Positions 1 to 9,980 of a DNA stretch of 64,000 bases are shown in pieces. Position 1 is the first letter of the stretch; every line of letters begins with the position of its first letter. The position numbers were made by a program, and so were the translations under genes. Origin of the DNA: Malachius bipustulatus (taxonomy: Eukaryota > Arthropoda > Insecta > Coleoptera > Melyridae); the NCBI GenBank assembly GCA_910589415.1, contig OU342636.1:8476437-8540436 (forward strand), written 5' to 3'. The notes under the pieces are model-generated. The model ran no database searches, was not told where the DNA came from, and saw only the letters and a program-made list of their open reading frames with translations.

Positions 1-99
1 AGAAGCTCTACTTAGGATGTCAAAAGTAGGAATCAGGAGTGTACGGCGAGCCACTGAGGATCGACCCTTGGGTGGCTGTGAGGGGCTCCTAACACTACC

Positions 100-448
100 A
101 AAAGACAGAACTGTTAAGAAATTCAGTTTCTAGAGAAACTTCATCACGAAACTGTCTACGAAAGAGGAATGGAACAACTCCAACTGCACTCTCAAAGAAG
201 GTACGATCAAATGGTACACAGACGACTCTAAAACCGTCGAGGGAACCGGGGCAGGAATCTATGGGCCACGCACCATGTACTCCAAACCAATGGGAAAATC
301 CCCAATCATACTTCAAGCGGAATTACACGCAATAGAAGTATGCACCCAAATAAACCTCGACAGAAACTACAAAAACAAAGAAATAGAAATATTGACGGAT
401 AGTCAAGCAGCCATAAAAACGCTGAGCTCTCCGATCATCAGCTCCAAA
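100..448 (+). pseudogene. LINE fragment, RNase H domain (5' part)
   Basis: Reading from about 205 gives an RNase H domain of a non-LTR retrotransposon. The acidic residues are visible as YTDDSK, then LQAELHAIE, then LTDSQAA, the usual D-E-D order. The frame is open to the codon AAA at 446-448, where a 1.34 kb element interrupts it; coding resumes at 1794. The upstream reverse transcriptase is not readable in the first 100 bases, so the copy is cut by the window edge or decayed. Together with 1792-2250 this is one broken LINE related to the copy at 6580-9980. Confidence 0.8.
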
Positions 449-457
449 CCCAGTTAG

Positions 458-730
458 CACTGCAAGCTTGATACAAGCTTGCAACAAGCTTGCAAGTGCA
501 AGCCTGCAAGCTTGCATCAAGCTTGCAAAAAGCTTGCAAGTGCAAGCCTGCAAGCTTGCATCAAGCTTGCAAATTCACTTGCTGCAAGCTTGCATCAAGC
601 TTGCTAGTTACCATTGCTGCAAGCTTGCCGTGTAAGCTTGAAACAAGCTTGCGGTGTAAGCTTGCAGCAAGCTTGCGGTGCAAGTCTGATGCAAGCTTGC
701 AGAGCAAGTCTGCATCAAGCTTGCGCAGTA
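458..730. repeat. Left subterminal AAGCTT palindrome array
   Basis: By eye there are about 17 copies of AAGCTT, mostly within GCAAGCTTGC or TCAAGCTTGC, spaced roughly 10-20 bases apart. Because the motif is a palindrome, the array reads alike on both strands. ORFs across it are artefacts of the repeat. Confidence 0.9.
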
Positions 731-1631
731 GTAGAATTACATAACAATAATAATAATAATATCAATGTTAACTTTAATATACATTTATTACTTCAAAGCA
801 TTGTAAATAAATAAAAATACAAAAGAATTTATATTGGTCAGCAGCACATTCTTCTCTCTGAAAAGACGAAATAAAAATTAAAATATAGTTTTAAAATAAA
901 AGTGTGAGAACACTCAACACGGTCATGCAAGGATTTTTACAATTATTAAAAAAAACTATTAGATAATAATGTGTACTTTTCTACTGAGTGTTTTATTCAC
1001 ATATTCAGGTAGATAGGTCAACTTTTAGAATCACTGCATGACCGAAAGGCATGATATCAGAAATAAACGGATATCATAATTATATAGGTAGGTAGGTACT
1101 AACCTTCATGGTTTTCCTGAACTTTTAGCTTGGTTCAAACAATAATTATTCTTGACTTGTTGACAGTCGCCAGCATCTTGAAAATTGTAATCAGCTTCTC
1201 CGATGTATTTTCTTTTATTTGTTATTGGAATCAGTAACCAACTAAAAAAGAAAATTCCTATAACCTCCATTTTTTCACACTTAATAACAGTCTATAACAG
1301 AACCATCTGAATATATTTTATTATTAATTCAAATTATTATTATTGACTTACCTACAAGATTTAGCTTTAGGTAAGTAGGTACCTACATGCCACACAAATA
1401 TCCACATAAACAAAGGTAATAGGTACTAAGGTAAAAAGGTATCACATAAATTATTTAAGTTCTATTCTCTGAGAGTGCACGAATGACACCATATGACGTG
1501 TGTTTCTCTTCTCTCTCCTCCTCTTTGCCTCTTTCTCGTCTACTCTAGGGAAGAATGGCTATTGGCTAGCTAGTTTAAGGTAGGTATAGTCAGTGCATGC
1601 GCCTTTGATGGAGTCTATAACCTTGTTACAG

Positions 1632-1780
1632 GCAGGCTTGATGCAAGCTTAATTGCAGCAAGCTTGCAGCAGGCTTGTAGAATTCAAGGCTTGCAAGGCA
1701 AGCTTATATCAAACTTGATGCAAGCTTGCACTGCAAGCTTGCATTTGCAAGCCAAAATCAAGGCTTGCTGCAAGCTTGCG
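1632..1780. repeat. Right subterminal AAGCTT palindrome array
   Basis: About six AAGCTT copies plus degenerate forms (GGCTTG, AACTTG) lead up to the right terminus. The array is shorter and more decayed than the left one. Confidence 0.85.
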
Positions 1781-1791
1781 TGCTATCTGGG

Positions 1792-2250
1792 AAATGGCTT
1801 GGGAATGCCTAGGAAAACTTAACGAATTAGGCAAGAAACATAAAATTCACCTCAAGTACGTGGATACGTATAAATGTCTCAGAACACTGACGGGATTCCT
1901 AACGGGACATTGTAAGCTCAAGGAACACCTGAGGAAGTTAGGCATAGAAAAGAATGGCGTCTGCAGATTCTGCGGGAAAGGAGACGAGACACCACGTCAC
2001 CTACTGCTCAACTGCGATGCGCTAGAACTCAAAAGAAGTAATGTTCTGGGCCACCACCAGTTAGAGGCCGGGAACTTACCCGACCTTGATCCTCTCAAAA
2101 TCCTGAAGTTTCTCAAGGAAACGGACCTGGAGAGGGTGCTTCACTAAAGGGATTCCACACCAGGCGAAGCACAGTAGAGGGGATACAATAGATCTTTTTA
2201 GGTCGCAGTAACTAGGTCACCCTCAATGTACAAATACAAATACAATAGGT
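1792..2250 (+). pseudogene. LINE fragment, C-terminal zinc-knuckle region and 3' tail
   Basis: This continues the RNase H ORF of 100-448 (MAWECLGKLNELGKKHKIHL) but then jumps to the C-terminal region LTGFLTGHC...CRFCGKGDETPRHLLLNC. The usual WVPGH part of RNase H is absent, so there is an internal deletion near 1850. The CxxC...H...C knuckle and the LRTLTGFLTGHC motif are typical of R1/jockey-type LINE C-termini. The stop is at 2145-2147. The 3' end is a short ACAAAT repeat tail at about 2230-2248. Confidence 0.8.
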
Positions 2251-2332
2251 AGTGCCGACCAGACTGAAAATTAATGTAAGCGATACGGGTAAACAATTGA
2301 TTCTTTACATATGGACTTTTTGTAGGTATATT

Positions 2333-2484
2333 GCCCGTATTCACAAACGATAATTTCCTAGAAATAATTACGTAATTAATATTTAAATGAGTGAGATGGA
2401 GATATGCAGTTTTTTTGAAATAGAATGAGATGGGGATAATTGATTACGTATTTATTTAGGAAATTATCGTTTGTGAATACGGAC
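2333..2484. mobile_element. Short hairpin MITE
   Basis: CCGTATTCACAAACGATAA at the left pairs with TTATCGTTTGTGAATACGG at the right, and the pairing continues inward through AATTACGTA. The whole unit is about 150 bp with a short loop. No coding capacity. Confidence 0.7.
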
Positions 2485-2671
2485 GATAGAATGTAAAGAA
2501 TGTAAACAGTTTAAACAACGTACAAAACGCAAACAACGTAAACAATGCAAATTTTATGCTTATTATTACTTATGCAGTTGATAGAATAGTTTATGTACCA
2601 TCTCATTATTACTAAATAATAATAAATAAGACATGCCTCATTGATTATTGATTGAATGAGTATTATTATTA

Positions 2672-2952
2672 TTTTTTTTTTTTTTTTTTTTTTTTAAAAG
2701 AGGGAGCATCGGTCTTAACTGTGTAGGTAAGACATAGTCGCTCCACTCTGGTAATTTGGCTTTGAGACGAACTCTTTAGCCACACACACTTTAAATTATA
2801 ATATTTGCCATTTAAACGTTCGATCGCTTGTTTTACTTTTCACAGACATTCGAAAATGAATCTGAAAAGTAAAGCGGGCCGAGGTGAGTTTCGAACCCGC
2901 GATCTATGGCTTCGTGAGCCAGCGGAGAACCACTAGGCCACGGAAGTCACTG
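2672..2952 (-). mobile_element. tRNA-derived SINE
   Basis: On the minus strand a tRNA-like head has an A box (TGGCCTAGTGG, 2930-2940) and a B box (GGTTCGAAAC, 2888-2897). It is followed by a unique body and a poly-A tail (the T run at 2672-2694 on the plus strand). TATTATTATTA flanks both sides (2661-2671 and 2953-2963), consistent with a target duplication, although that sequence is also simple repeat. Confidence 0.75.
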
Positions 2953-3029
2953 TATTATTATTATTGTTAATCCTACATTTTGGGGTATTTATTTTGAATT
3001 TTATCGTGATTATCTGGAGTCTGTTTAAT

Positions 3030-5150
3030 TAATAAATTAAATAATAAAACTATTTACTAGTTTACATGTTTATAATAAAATAATAATTGGGTTCAGTTGG
3101 CTTGACTACAACCTGTTTCTATTTCTTCCGAGACTAAGTCTTCCTGCTGCTTTGCCAATGCTTAGGTACCATCACGTGAAAATGTAGTAAGTCTCTGATA
3201 CCTACTAATACAACTAAACTAAACTATACCTTCTCAATCGTGTGCTCAAACCTCAATAAATAAACCTAAGTTGTGTAAATTTTTTGTCATGTGAAACTTT
3301 TCACAGCAATGGCGTCACTGATAACAGTGACAGAGACAGTTGACATTGTTTAAATTCTTTACATTGTTTACGAATTCTTTACATTGTTTACGTATTCTTT
3401 GCATTGTTTACATATTCTTTATATGAAAAGTGTAATGAATATTTATTTACACGTAAACGCCCATCCCTGCTCTCGACCATGGTACGATATAACACGACAC
3501 AAGGTATGTCAGCCTGAGACTGAAAACTTATCCGCGTTGCGCATTACGTCACTGTGGTGATTGTAATCCAAGCTCTAACGGAAGAATTGAATTTTTTTAA
3601 GGTGAATGTCAACATTTGTGGAGTGTATTGAAAAGTGCCGGTGCTTTACCGTGAAACGATACAAATTTATACATAATTGCCTTTGCCTATGCTAGCAAAC
3701 TAAAAAAAGCAATCTCTTTGCCTTCCGTTTTTCTTGCGTGATTCTCACACCCGCACTTACCGCGCAATAAACCGTTTTTGCTTTCAGACAGTCAAATACT
3801 GAAGTCAAACTTATTAAAATTACTTGGGAGATTCTGTGCTCCAGATGCTCCAGCTCTTGCGTTGAATTCGAATTGAATTTGAATGATTCGAATATGCCAG
3901 CCCAAGCTATGCCAGTCGAGACCAGATACAAACAAACAAGGTTTGTGGTGATAGCTTCAGCTACATGCGACTCGGCAGTAATAATGACTTAAGTCGCGAT
4001 TTAGTAGTTTATTTCGACGTTTCATGATTGTAATAAGTTTGACTTCAGTATTTGACTGTCTGAGAGCAAAAATGGTTTATTGCGCGGTAAGTGCGGGTGT
4101 GAGAATCACGCAAGAAAAACGGAATAAGGCAAAGAGATACCTTTTTGGTGTATTTTTTAATATTTTTAGTTTGCTAGCATCATAGGCAAAGGCAATTATG
4201 TATAAATTTGTATCATATCACGGTGAGCATCGGCACTTTTCAATACACTCCACTATAATGTTGACATTCACCTTAAAGAAATTTTCTTCTTCCTTCAGAG
4301 CTTGGATTACAATCACCACAGTGACGTCATGCGCAACGCGGACGAGTTTTCAGTCTCAGGCTCACATTATCTTGTGTAGTTTTATCGTATCTCGTATCAT
4401 GGTTGGTACTTGGTATTCATGGTCGATAGCAGGGATGGGCGTTTACGTCATTACACTTTTCATGTAAAAAATATGTAAACAATGTAAAGAATTCGTAAGC
4501 AATGTAAGGAATTTAAACAATGTCAGCTGTCGCTGTCACTGTTATCAGTAACGTCATTGCTGTGAAAAGTTTCACATGCCAAATTTAACAACTTACGTTT
4601 ATTGAAGTTCGAGCACAAGATTGAAAAGATAGTTTAGTTTAGTTTTACTAGTAGGTATCAGAGACTTACTACACTTTCACGTCTTTGGTACCTACGCACA
4701 GGCAAAGTAGCAGGAAGAAGAAGTAAGGTAGTCTCGGAAGAAATAGAAACAGGTCCCACTAAGCATTGAAAGTTGCAAAACATTACGACAACATTACAAT
4801 TTTTAGGTAAAGTGATGTTACTTGCTTTTATTGCAGTAACTTAACTATGCAATGTATAAAGACAACATTGCAGATGCTATGCAATTTCTGTAATGACGCT
4901 GTTGTACTGAGCAATGACTGTTGTAATTCAAGTACAATAAAGAAATTTGTAATTGTAATTGTAATTGTATGTTGCCAGCAAGTACTCGTTGAAAGTTTCT
5001 AGCAACGTTGCGTGGTGTCTTTGCAGTAACTTAACTGCAATGTGTAAAGACAACATTGCAGATGCTATGTTGCCAGCAAGTACTCCTTGAAAGAAACCCA
5101 ACTGTTAATTTATTATAAACATGTAAACCAGTAAATAAATTAATAATAAT
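3030..5150. repeat. Large imperfect foldback (arms about 0.8-0.9 kb)
   Basis: The sequence at 3100-3820 is repeated inverted at 4030-4760. Examples are the TTTCTATTTCTTCCGAGACT region, the TGATAACAGTGACAG region and the CTTGCGTGATTCTCACACCC region. A spacer of about 210 bp lies at 3821-4030. The outermost arms carry runs of ACATTGTTTAC and ATTCTTTAC units. The right arm is interrupted at about 4756-5096 and resumes with CATGTAAAC. No transposase was seen. Confidence 0.75.
4756..5096. mobile_element. Insertion in foldback arm, CCCACTAAGC end, CAACATTGC repeats
   Basis: This 340 bp segment has no counterpart in the left arm of the foldback. It starts CCCACTAAGCATTGAAAGTTGC-like and contains repeated CAACATTGCA / TGCAATGT units, including a duplicated block GACAACATTGCAGATGCTATG. 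The start resembles the CCCA..AGCAC termini seen elsewhere, but no matching right terminus was found, so it is either truncated or a different family. Confidence 0.4.
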
Positions 5151-5180
5151 AAGTAAATAATTGTTTACACTCCCATCCCT

Positions 5181-5553
5181 GGTCGAGAGTCGAGATGCAT
5201 ACCTGACAGCGACAACTATCAATAATTATCATTGTCATTTGTCATTGATCGTTGTCATTGCAAAAGCACATGTAAAACATGACCATAATTAATTTTAAAT
5301 TTAAAATAAAACGAACGAGAAGAAAGAAAGTGAACAAGAACAAGAACAAACCAAGATGGCTTTGGCAACTTTGGCTTGACTTGGCTAGGGCTAGGTGCTT
5401 GCTTCCTTGCTTAATTAAGTTAGTAGTATAGTAACTAGTATTATAATACATAAGTCAGTATTAGTAAGCAAGACTAGAAAATCAAGAGACTCAAGGGTCA
5501 AGTCTCTCTCAAGTCAAGTAACTTAATTGAAAAAATGGCATTTATGGCTTTGC
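5181..5553. other. No recognisable feature
   Basis: AT-rich, low-complexity sequence. I see no gene, RNA or repeat with recognisable ends here. Confidence 0.5.
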
Positions 5554-5894
5554 TTAACAAAATCCATGACACGTTTTTATATGTTCCAACACTTCTAACA
5601 GTGTCTCCGGGAGTGGTTCACCCGGGGCGCATTCATGCGAGACTTGCAATATCTCCCCAATGGGAAAATTTATAATTGACTTTTGTAATATCAGGGGTTT
5701 AAACTTTAAATACGAACATGGATTCAGTACATCAAGATCTGCAGCAAATAAACCTCGCATTCTAGTAACATTGGGTACTGGCGTTTTTGTCGGAAGTGAC
5801 CTCTCCTGTGAAGGTGATGAAGACTTGGGGCTACAATAACAGACCGCCAAAGAACTAGATTTGTCTAAAGGTATAGTATAGACATTTTTTGTCC
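5554..5894 (-). CDS. Possible terminal exon, unidentified protein
   Basis: An open frame of up to about 113 residues runs to a stop at 5554-5556. A plausible splice acceptor (CGACTTTGTCAG, on the minus strand) ends at 5895, which would start the exon in phase 2. The sequence is rich in Ser, Pro and Leu, with a C-terminus of the type PGEPLPETLLEVLEHIKTC. It matches no family I recognise. Its residue composition is less repetitive than the transposon noise around it, which is the only reason to list it. It could equally be a relic of an unknown mobile element ORF. Confidence 0.3.
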
Positions 5895-6060
5895 CTGACA
5901 AAGTCGATTTCTTATAACAATTGTGGGAAATTTCAATGTACAGTCTATTCTAATTAAGGGGGGGTAGCATACATTTTACTGCGCGCCGATCAAGTGTTTA
6001 GGTGTGTAGCGTAAATGCACCAGGTTAACCACATTTTTGTATCGTAAATAGACACGGGTT

Positions 6061-6250
6061 TGTGATGACCACTTGCTGCCACAGAGATACACAACAACTC
6101 ATATAGCTGGTCTGACTAAATGATTGTGGTTAACACGGTGGCTTAATGTAATGGTAAGAGTTCCTAACTCGAAATCAGGATTCAGGAGATTGGGGTTCGA
6201 TTCCCCGCCGGGTCAAAAACTATTTTATTTGGTCAGATCTAAATGCTTTA
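6061..6250 (+). mobile_element. LTR of miniature retroelement with tRNA-like segment (copy 2)
   Basis: It starts TGTGATGACCACTTGCTGCC and ends near AATGCTTTA. A primer-binding-like TTTGGTGGCACCGACGAA follows. The layout matches the LTR at 50224-50403: TGTGGCGACC start, ACAACAAC tract, CATATAG, GGTCTGAC, tRNA-like block, then TTTGGTCAGATC. The tRNA-like block here (about 6137-6215) keeps an excellent B box, GGTTCGATTCC. The internal region is interrupted by the MITE at 6309-6575, and no second LTR was found. Confidence 0.65.
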
Positions 6251-6308
6251 TTTGGTGGCACCGACGAACGAACACAATTATTATTATTACTTCTAGGGTA
6301 GGTTCAAA

Positions 6309-6575
6309 GGGTTATCCTGTTGCTTAGTCTTCTAAAACACCCCTCACATGCCCATTCCACTTTTTCCACTCGTGTCGCTCACAGGGTTGCTGCATTAAAT
6401 CAGGTCTTTGGTCGGGGTAGGTTTTTTTTTTTTAATTTTAGGGACATTTAAAGGAAAAAAACCTACCCTGACCAAAGACCTGATTTAATGCAGCAACCCT
6501 GTGAGCGACGCGAGTGGAAAAAGTGGAATGGGCATGTGAGGGGTGTTTTGGAAGACTAAACAACAGGATTACCGG
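6309..6575. mobile_element. Near-perfect hairpin MITE, about 265 bp
   Basis: The left arm 6309-6432 and the right arm 6463-6575 are inverted copies over more than 100 bp with few mismatches, for example AACACCCCTCACATGCCC against GGGCATGTGAGGGGTGTT. The loop is about 30 bp and T/A-rich. There is no coding capacity, and a transcript would fold into a long hairpin. Confidence 0.8.
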
Positions 6576-6579
6576 TTCA

Positions 6580-6827
6580 AAGTCCTTGTACTGAAGCTTG
6601 CGCTTATTGTACCCCTTTGGATAATTATCTCATCGGTCCTATCTCCCGAAAGTATTTCAGTATGAGTCTAATGGGGGCTTGTTCTATTTCTTTTGGTTCT
6701 GCCATTTTTCTGTCCCAAATACTAGAAGTCTAGTTCCCTCTAGTGCTGGGCATTCACACATTAGGTGGTATGGGGTTTCCTCCCCCTCCCCATATCTCCT
6801 GCAATCTGGGTTATTTTCACTCCTATA
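6580..6827 (-). pseudogene. LINE C-terminal fragment (split by mariner element)
   Basis: The minus strand reads the LINE knuckle GEETPYHLMCECPALEGTR and ends in PIRLILKYFREIGPMR, very like the C-terminus of the LINE at 1792-2147. The upstream half continues across the mariner insertion at 9301. Confidence 0.75.
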
Positions 6828-9298
6828 CAGGGTGTCTCTAAAAGGTACCACCAACGTTCTACCACAGATTCCCGAGGAAAAAATATGCTGATTTAACCGA
6901 ACTTATCCATGTCCGAAGTTGTACCCTTTTCAAGATACAGCCCTTAAAAGAGGGTCAACTAAATACTAATTTTCCAGAATAAGTCAAAAATGGTTTAAAC
7001 GAGAAACTTCAAAATTTCACCACCTACTACTATTGTTAAGACCAATAAACCGACGTAGTCTTACAAACATTGACGTACAGGGTGTTCCTATTTTTGATGT
7101 CGCGTCTCACGTTTGACCCCAGAACTTTTTTATCCGCACGCCACTGATTAATTTTGTATTTTTTATCTAAAGGTTGAAGTATTACTGAACTTTTTGCGCC
7201 CTTATAAAAATTTTGTATCTTGCATGGTTTCCCCGTCATTAATTTTCAATGATACACCCACAATGCTGAAAACGTATTTGAAAAATGTAATTTTTACTTA
7301 AAATTAATTAAATTTTATTTCACAAAGATGACTTTAAATATCAGGATAAGTCTTATCGGTTGTTTGATTCTGCTTATCATTGTACGCAATCTAATTTGAA
7401 TATTTGTTTACCTTTTGGTTTTATGCGATTGATATCTTTATTACATTCTCCCAATTAAACTCAGTTCAGATAAATCGACCGTATCCATAGATACGTTATT
7501 AAAAAACTTGTCATTGTCAGTGTTTACACCATTAGATAAATTAAACAATAACTTTGTGCTTAGAGTAACTAATTAATTTATTGCTTGTTGTAATTATGGC
7601 TATGCAATACACTCTAACGAAGAGTATACCGACATGCTCTTAGTATATGGATATTGTGAAGGAAATGGACACGAATGTGTTAGGTTGTACTCTGAAAAAT
7701 TTCCTAACCGTCGTGTACCACATCGTCAGACTTTTGCCGCAGTTGAAAGGCGCCTTCGCGAAACTGGAAGGTTTGTTGCTGTTACAGCTAATTATGGTCG
7801 TCAACGTACAACAAGAACTCCTAATGTTGAAGCAGCAATTCTGAACAGAGTTGACGAAGATCCGACAACGAGCACGAGACGATTGGGCAGAGCAGTAGGA
7901 GTATGTAAAGATGTTGTTCATAGAGTGTTAAAAGAACAACTTTTACATCCGTACCATCTTCAATTAGTACAAGATCTCCTACCTTTAGATGCAGACTTGC
8001 GTTTAGGTTTTTGCCGATTTATTAGACAAGAACGAGTTCAAAATATTAACTTTCATAAACAAATTCTGTTTACAGACGAAGCTTGTTTCACTAGAAGAGG
8101 CATGACAAACCTTCACAATGAACATGTTTATGGGGATGAAAATCCACACGCAACTAAAACAACGCATCACCAGCATGAATTTAGAGTAAATGTGTGGGCA
8201 GGTATCATTGATAATTTTATTGTTGGTCCCATTCTACTGCCAAACAGATTAAATGGTGATCATTACTTAGACCACCTTCGAAATACTTTATCCGATCTGC
8301 TCGATGATATACCTATAGAGCTTCGCCGAAATATGTGGTTCATGCATGATGGTGCACCCCCACACTTCACTTTGGCAGTTAGGAATCATTTACATGAGCA
8401 TTATGCAAACAAATGGATTGGTAGAGGAAACGATGCTCTCCTGTTAACTGGCCACCACGCTCCCCTGACTTAACCCCCTTGGATTATTTTCTTTGGGGAA
8501 CATTAAAAACAATGGTGTATTCAACACCCGTAAATCAAGAACAGGATCTGTGGAGACGAATTCAAGACGCAGTAGTGATTCTCCAAAATGATGTGGAAAT
8601 GATACAAAGGGTGCATTTAAATTTTTTACGCCGCATAGATTTATGCATACGGATGAATTTTTGAACATCTGTTGAAAGTACGTAAACACAACTAATGTTA
8701 TTAATAGGTATGAACAATGTCGTCTTTCTGAAATAAAATTATTTGCTTGTTCTGGGTATTTCTAAACACATTTAATCCAGAGAGCTTATGTTAACGTTCT
8801 GCATGTGTTATTATTTATTTAATGTTAGGTAAAAATTACATTTTTCAAATACGTTTTCAGCATTGTGGGTGTATCATTGAAAATTAATGACGGGGAAACC
8901 ATGCAAGATACAAAATTTTTATAAGGGCGCAAAAAGTTCAGTAATACTTCAACCTTTAGATAAAAAATACAAAATTAATCAGTGGCGTGCGGATAAAAAA
9001 GTTCTGGGGTCAAACGTGAGACGCGACATCAAAAATAGGAACACCCTGTACGTCAATGTTTGTAAGTCTACGTCAGTTTATTGGTCTTAACAATAGTAGT
9101 AGGTGGTGAAATTTTGAAGTTTCTCGTTTAAACCATTTTTGACTTATTCTGGAAAATGAGTAGTTAGTTGACCCCCTTTTAAGGGCTGTATCTTGAAAAG
9201 GGTACAACTTTGGACATGGATAAGTTCGGTTAAATCGGCATATTTTTTCCTCGGGAATCTGTGGTAGAACGTTGGTGGTACCTTTTAGAGACACCCTG
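6828..9298 (+). mobile_element. Mariner-like transposon with about 440 bp terminal inverted repeats
   Basis: The element runs from CAGGGTGTCTC to GAGACACCCTG, with TA on both sides (6826-6827 and 9299-9300). Its terminal inverted repeats extend to about 7270 and 8850, near-identical over about 440 bp; a 67-residue ORF appears in both only because of this. A decayed transposase lies between them. It inserted into the C-terminal coding region of a LINE, whose two halves are at 9301-9470 and 6580-6827. Confidence 0.9.
7596..8664 (+). pseudogene. Mariner-type (IS630-Tc1-mariner) transposase, two frameshifts
   Basis: A transposase that cuts and joins DNA at TA sites. The N-terminal helix-turn-helix part (PNRRVPHRQTFAAVERRL) is the DUF4817 type common in arthropod elements. 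Catalytic Asp residues are seen in LFTDEACF and MHDGAPPHF. The third is in LTPLDYFLWG, but in another frame after about 8445. A start codon lies at 7596. Two frame breaks, near 7611 and 8435, each look like an extra CT dinucleotide (ACTCTAAC, GCTCTCC). Allowing for the second, about 43 residues separate the second and third Asp, more than the 34 of classical mariner. The main open frame is 7634-8473. Confidence 0.88.
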
Positions 9299-9300
9299 TA

Positions 9301-9980
9301 TATTATGGAGAGGTGTTTCATTAGTGGGCAATGTCCTGTTAGAAGTCCAATTGCCCATCTCAGCTGGTGCTTACTCAGCTTTTTTAGTTACATCTGCTCT
9401 GCTCCCTCTTCCCTTTACCCACCTAGTCGCTTGAACAGCACCCCAGTTAGGTTTAGGCAAGGTCTGCATTGAAGTTGCTTTATTTTCTCCCGTGAGGAAA
9501 ATTAGTCGTTGGCCTTTTGTGTGAGGTTTTCTGTGCACTAGGATCCACGTTTCTAGTTTTAAATCCCTGGTTTTTAATTCCCAGTCTTTTTTTGGATTTT
9601 TTCTGGTTCCTCTTGGGTCCCTGGTATCCACACTGGTGCTCTTATAGGTTTCGGAACGTCCTTGGTGCCGAGTTTCGCTCCTGACCAGGGTTCTATTTCC
9701 CTGACCACCCGCACCAGCCAGTCCTCTGTGGCCTAGTCAGCGCAGGAAGCCATGAGAAAGTCCTCTCTAAGCTGCACTCCTGAGAACCTTGGTGCAGGTT
9801 CTCCTTCTTTTATGTTGTTCCGGTTCCTTGGTGGTCCGGGTTTTGTTACGCTGGGGTTCACCTTTTTTCCTGCGAGCGGCTCCTGAGGGTTTTTTTTTTG
9901 TGGGTCTTTCTTTTCAGAATCCCCTTCACTTTTTGAATTAGATGTGTCTTGGTCCATATGGTCCATGAGTAATGGAGCTA
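9301..9980 (-). pseudogene. LINE ORF1 (DUF4780-like) joined to RT C-terminus
   Basis: On the minus strand from 9966, an acidic/basic tail region (KKDPQKKNPQEPLAGKK) leads into DWLVRVVREIEPW and then, in another frame, LETWILVHRKPHTKGQRLIF. This is the pattern of the DUF4780 domain found in ORF1 of many arthropod LINEs. Soon after (about 9380-9301) the sequence becomes RWAIGLLTGHCPLMKHL, the C-terminal region of ORF2. The endonuclease and reverse transcriptase are therefore missing, making this an internally deleted LINE. It is split by the mariner element and ends at 6580. Confidence 0.7.

Larger units (their letters stand above)
449..1791. mobile_element. Non-autonomous DNA element, CCCA..AGCAC termini, AAGCTT arrays
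   Basis: The left end reads CCCAGTTAGCACTGCAAGC and the right end, reverse complemented, reads CCCAGATAGCACGCAAGC, so the termini are inverted repeats. Just inside each end lie arrays of the palindrome CAAGCTTG. The element splits a LINE RNase H. Removing it with one copy of a 2 bp duplication (AA, 447-448 and 1792-1793) restores the LINE frame exactly (SSK-MAWECLGKL), which fixes the borders. About 900 bp of AT-rich interior shows no transposase. The superfamily is not recognised; the same termini recur at 42969-44246. Confidence 0.8.

Noticed and set aside
458..730. CRISPR-like look of regularly spaced short repeats
   Set aside because: Repeats are 8-12 bp palindromes with irregular 2-12 bp gaps, not 25-40 bp repeats with unique spacers, and the genome is eukaryotic.
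490..814. Open frames with Cys/Lys/Ala/Ser-rich repeats
   Set aside because: They are translations of the AAGCTT array; both strands and several frames are open because the unit is short and palindromic.
449..1791. Assigning the CCCA elements to piggyBac, Spy or CACTA
   Set aside because: piggyBac needs TTAA, Spy leaves no duplication between AAA and TTT, and CACTA termini differ; the observed 2 bp AA/TT duplication with CCCA ends matches none of them clearly.
7036..7239. 67-residue ORF found twice (also 8887-9090)
   Set aside because: Lies in the terminal inverted repeats of the mariner-like element and has no domain; the duplication is structural.
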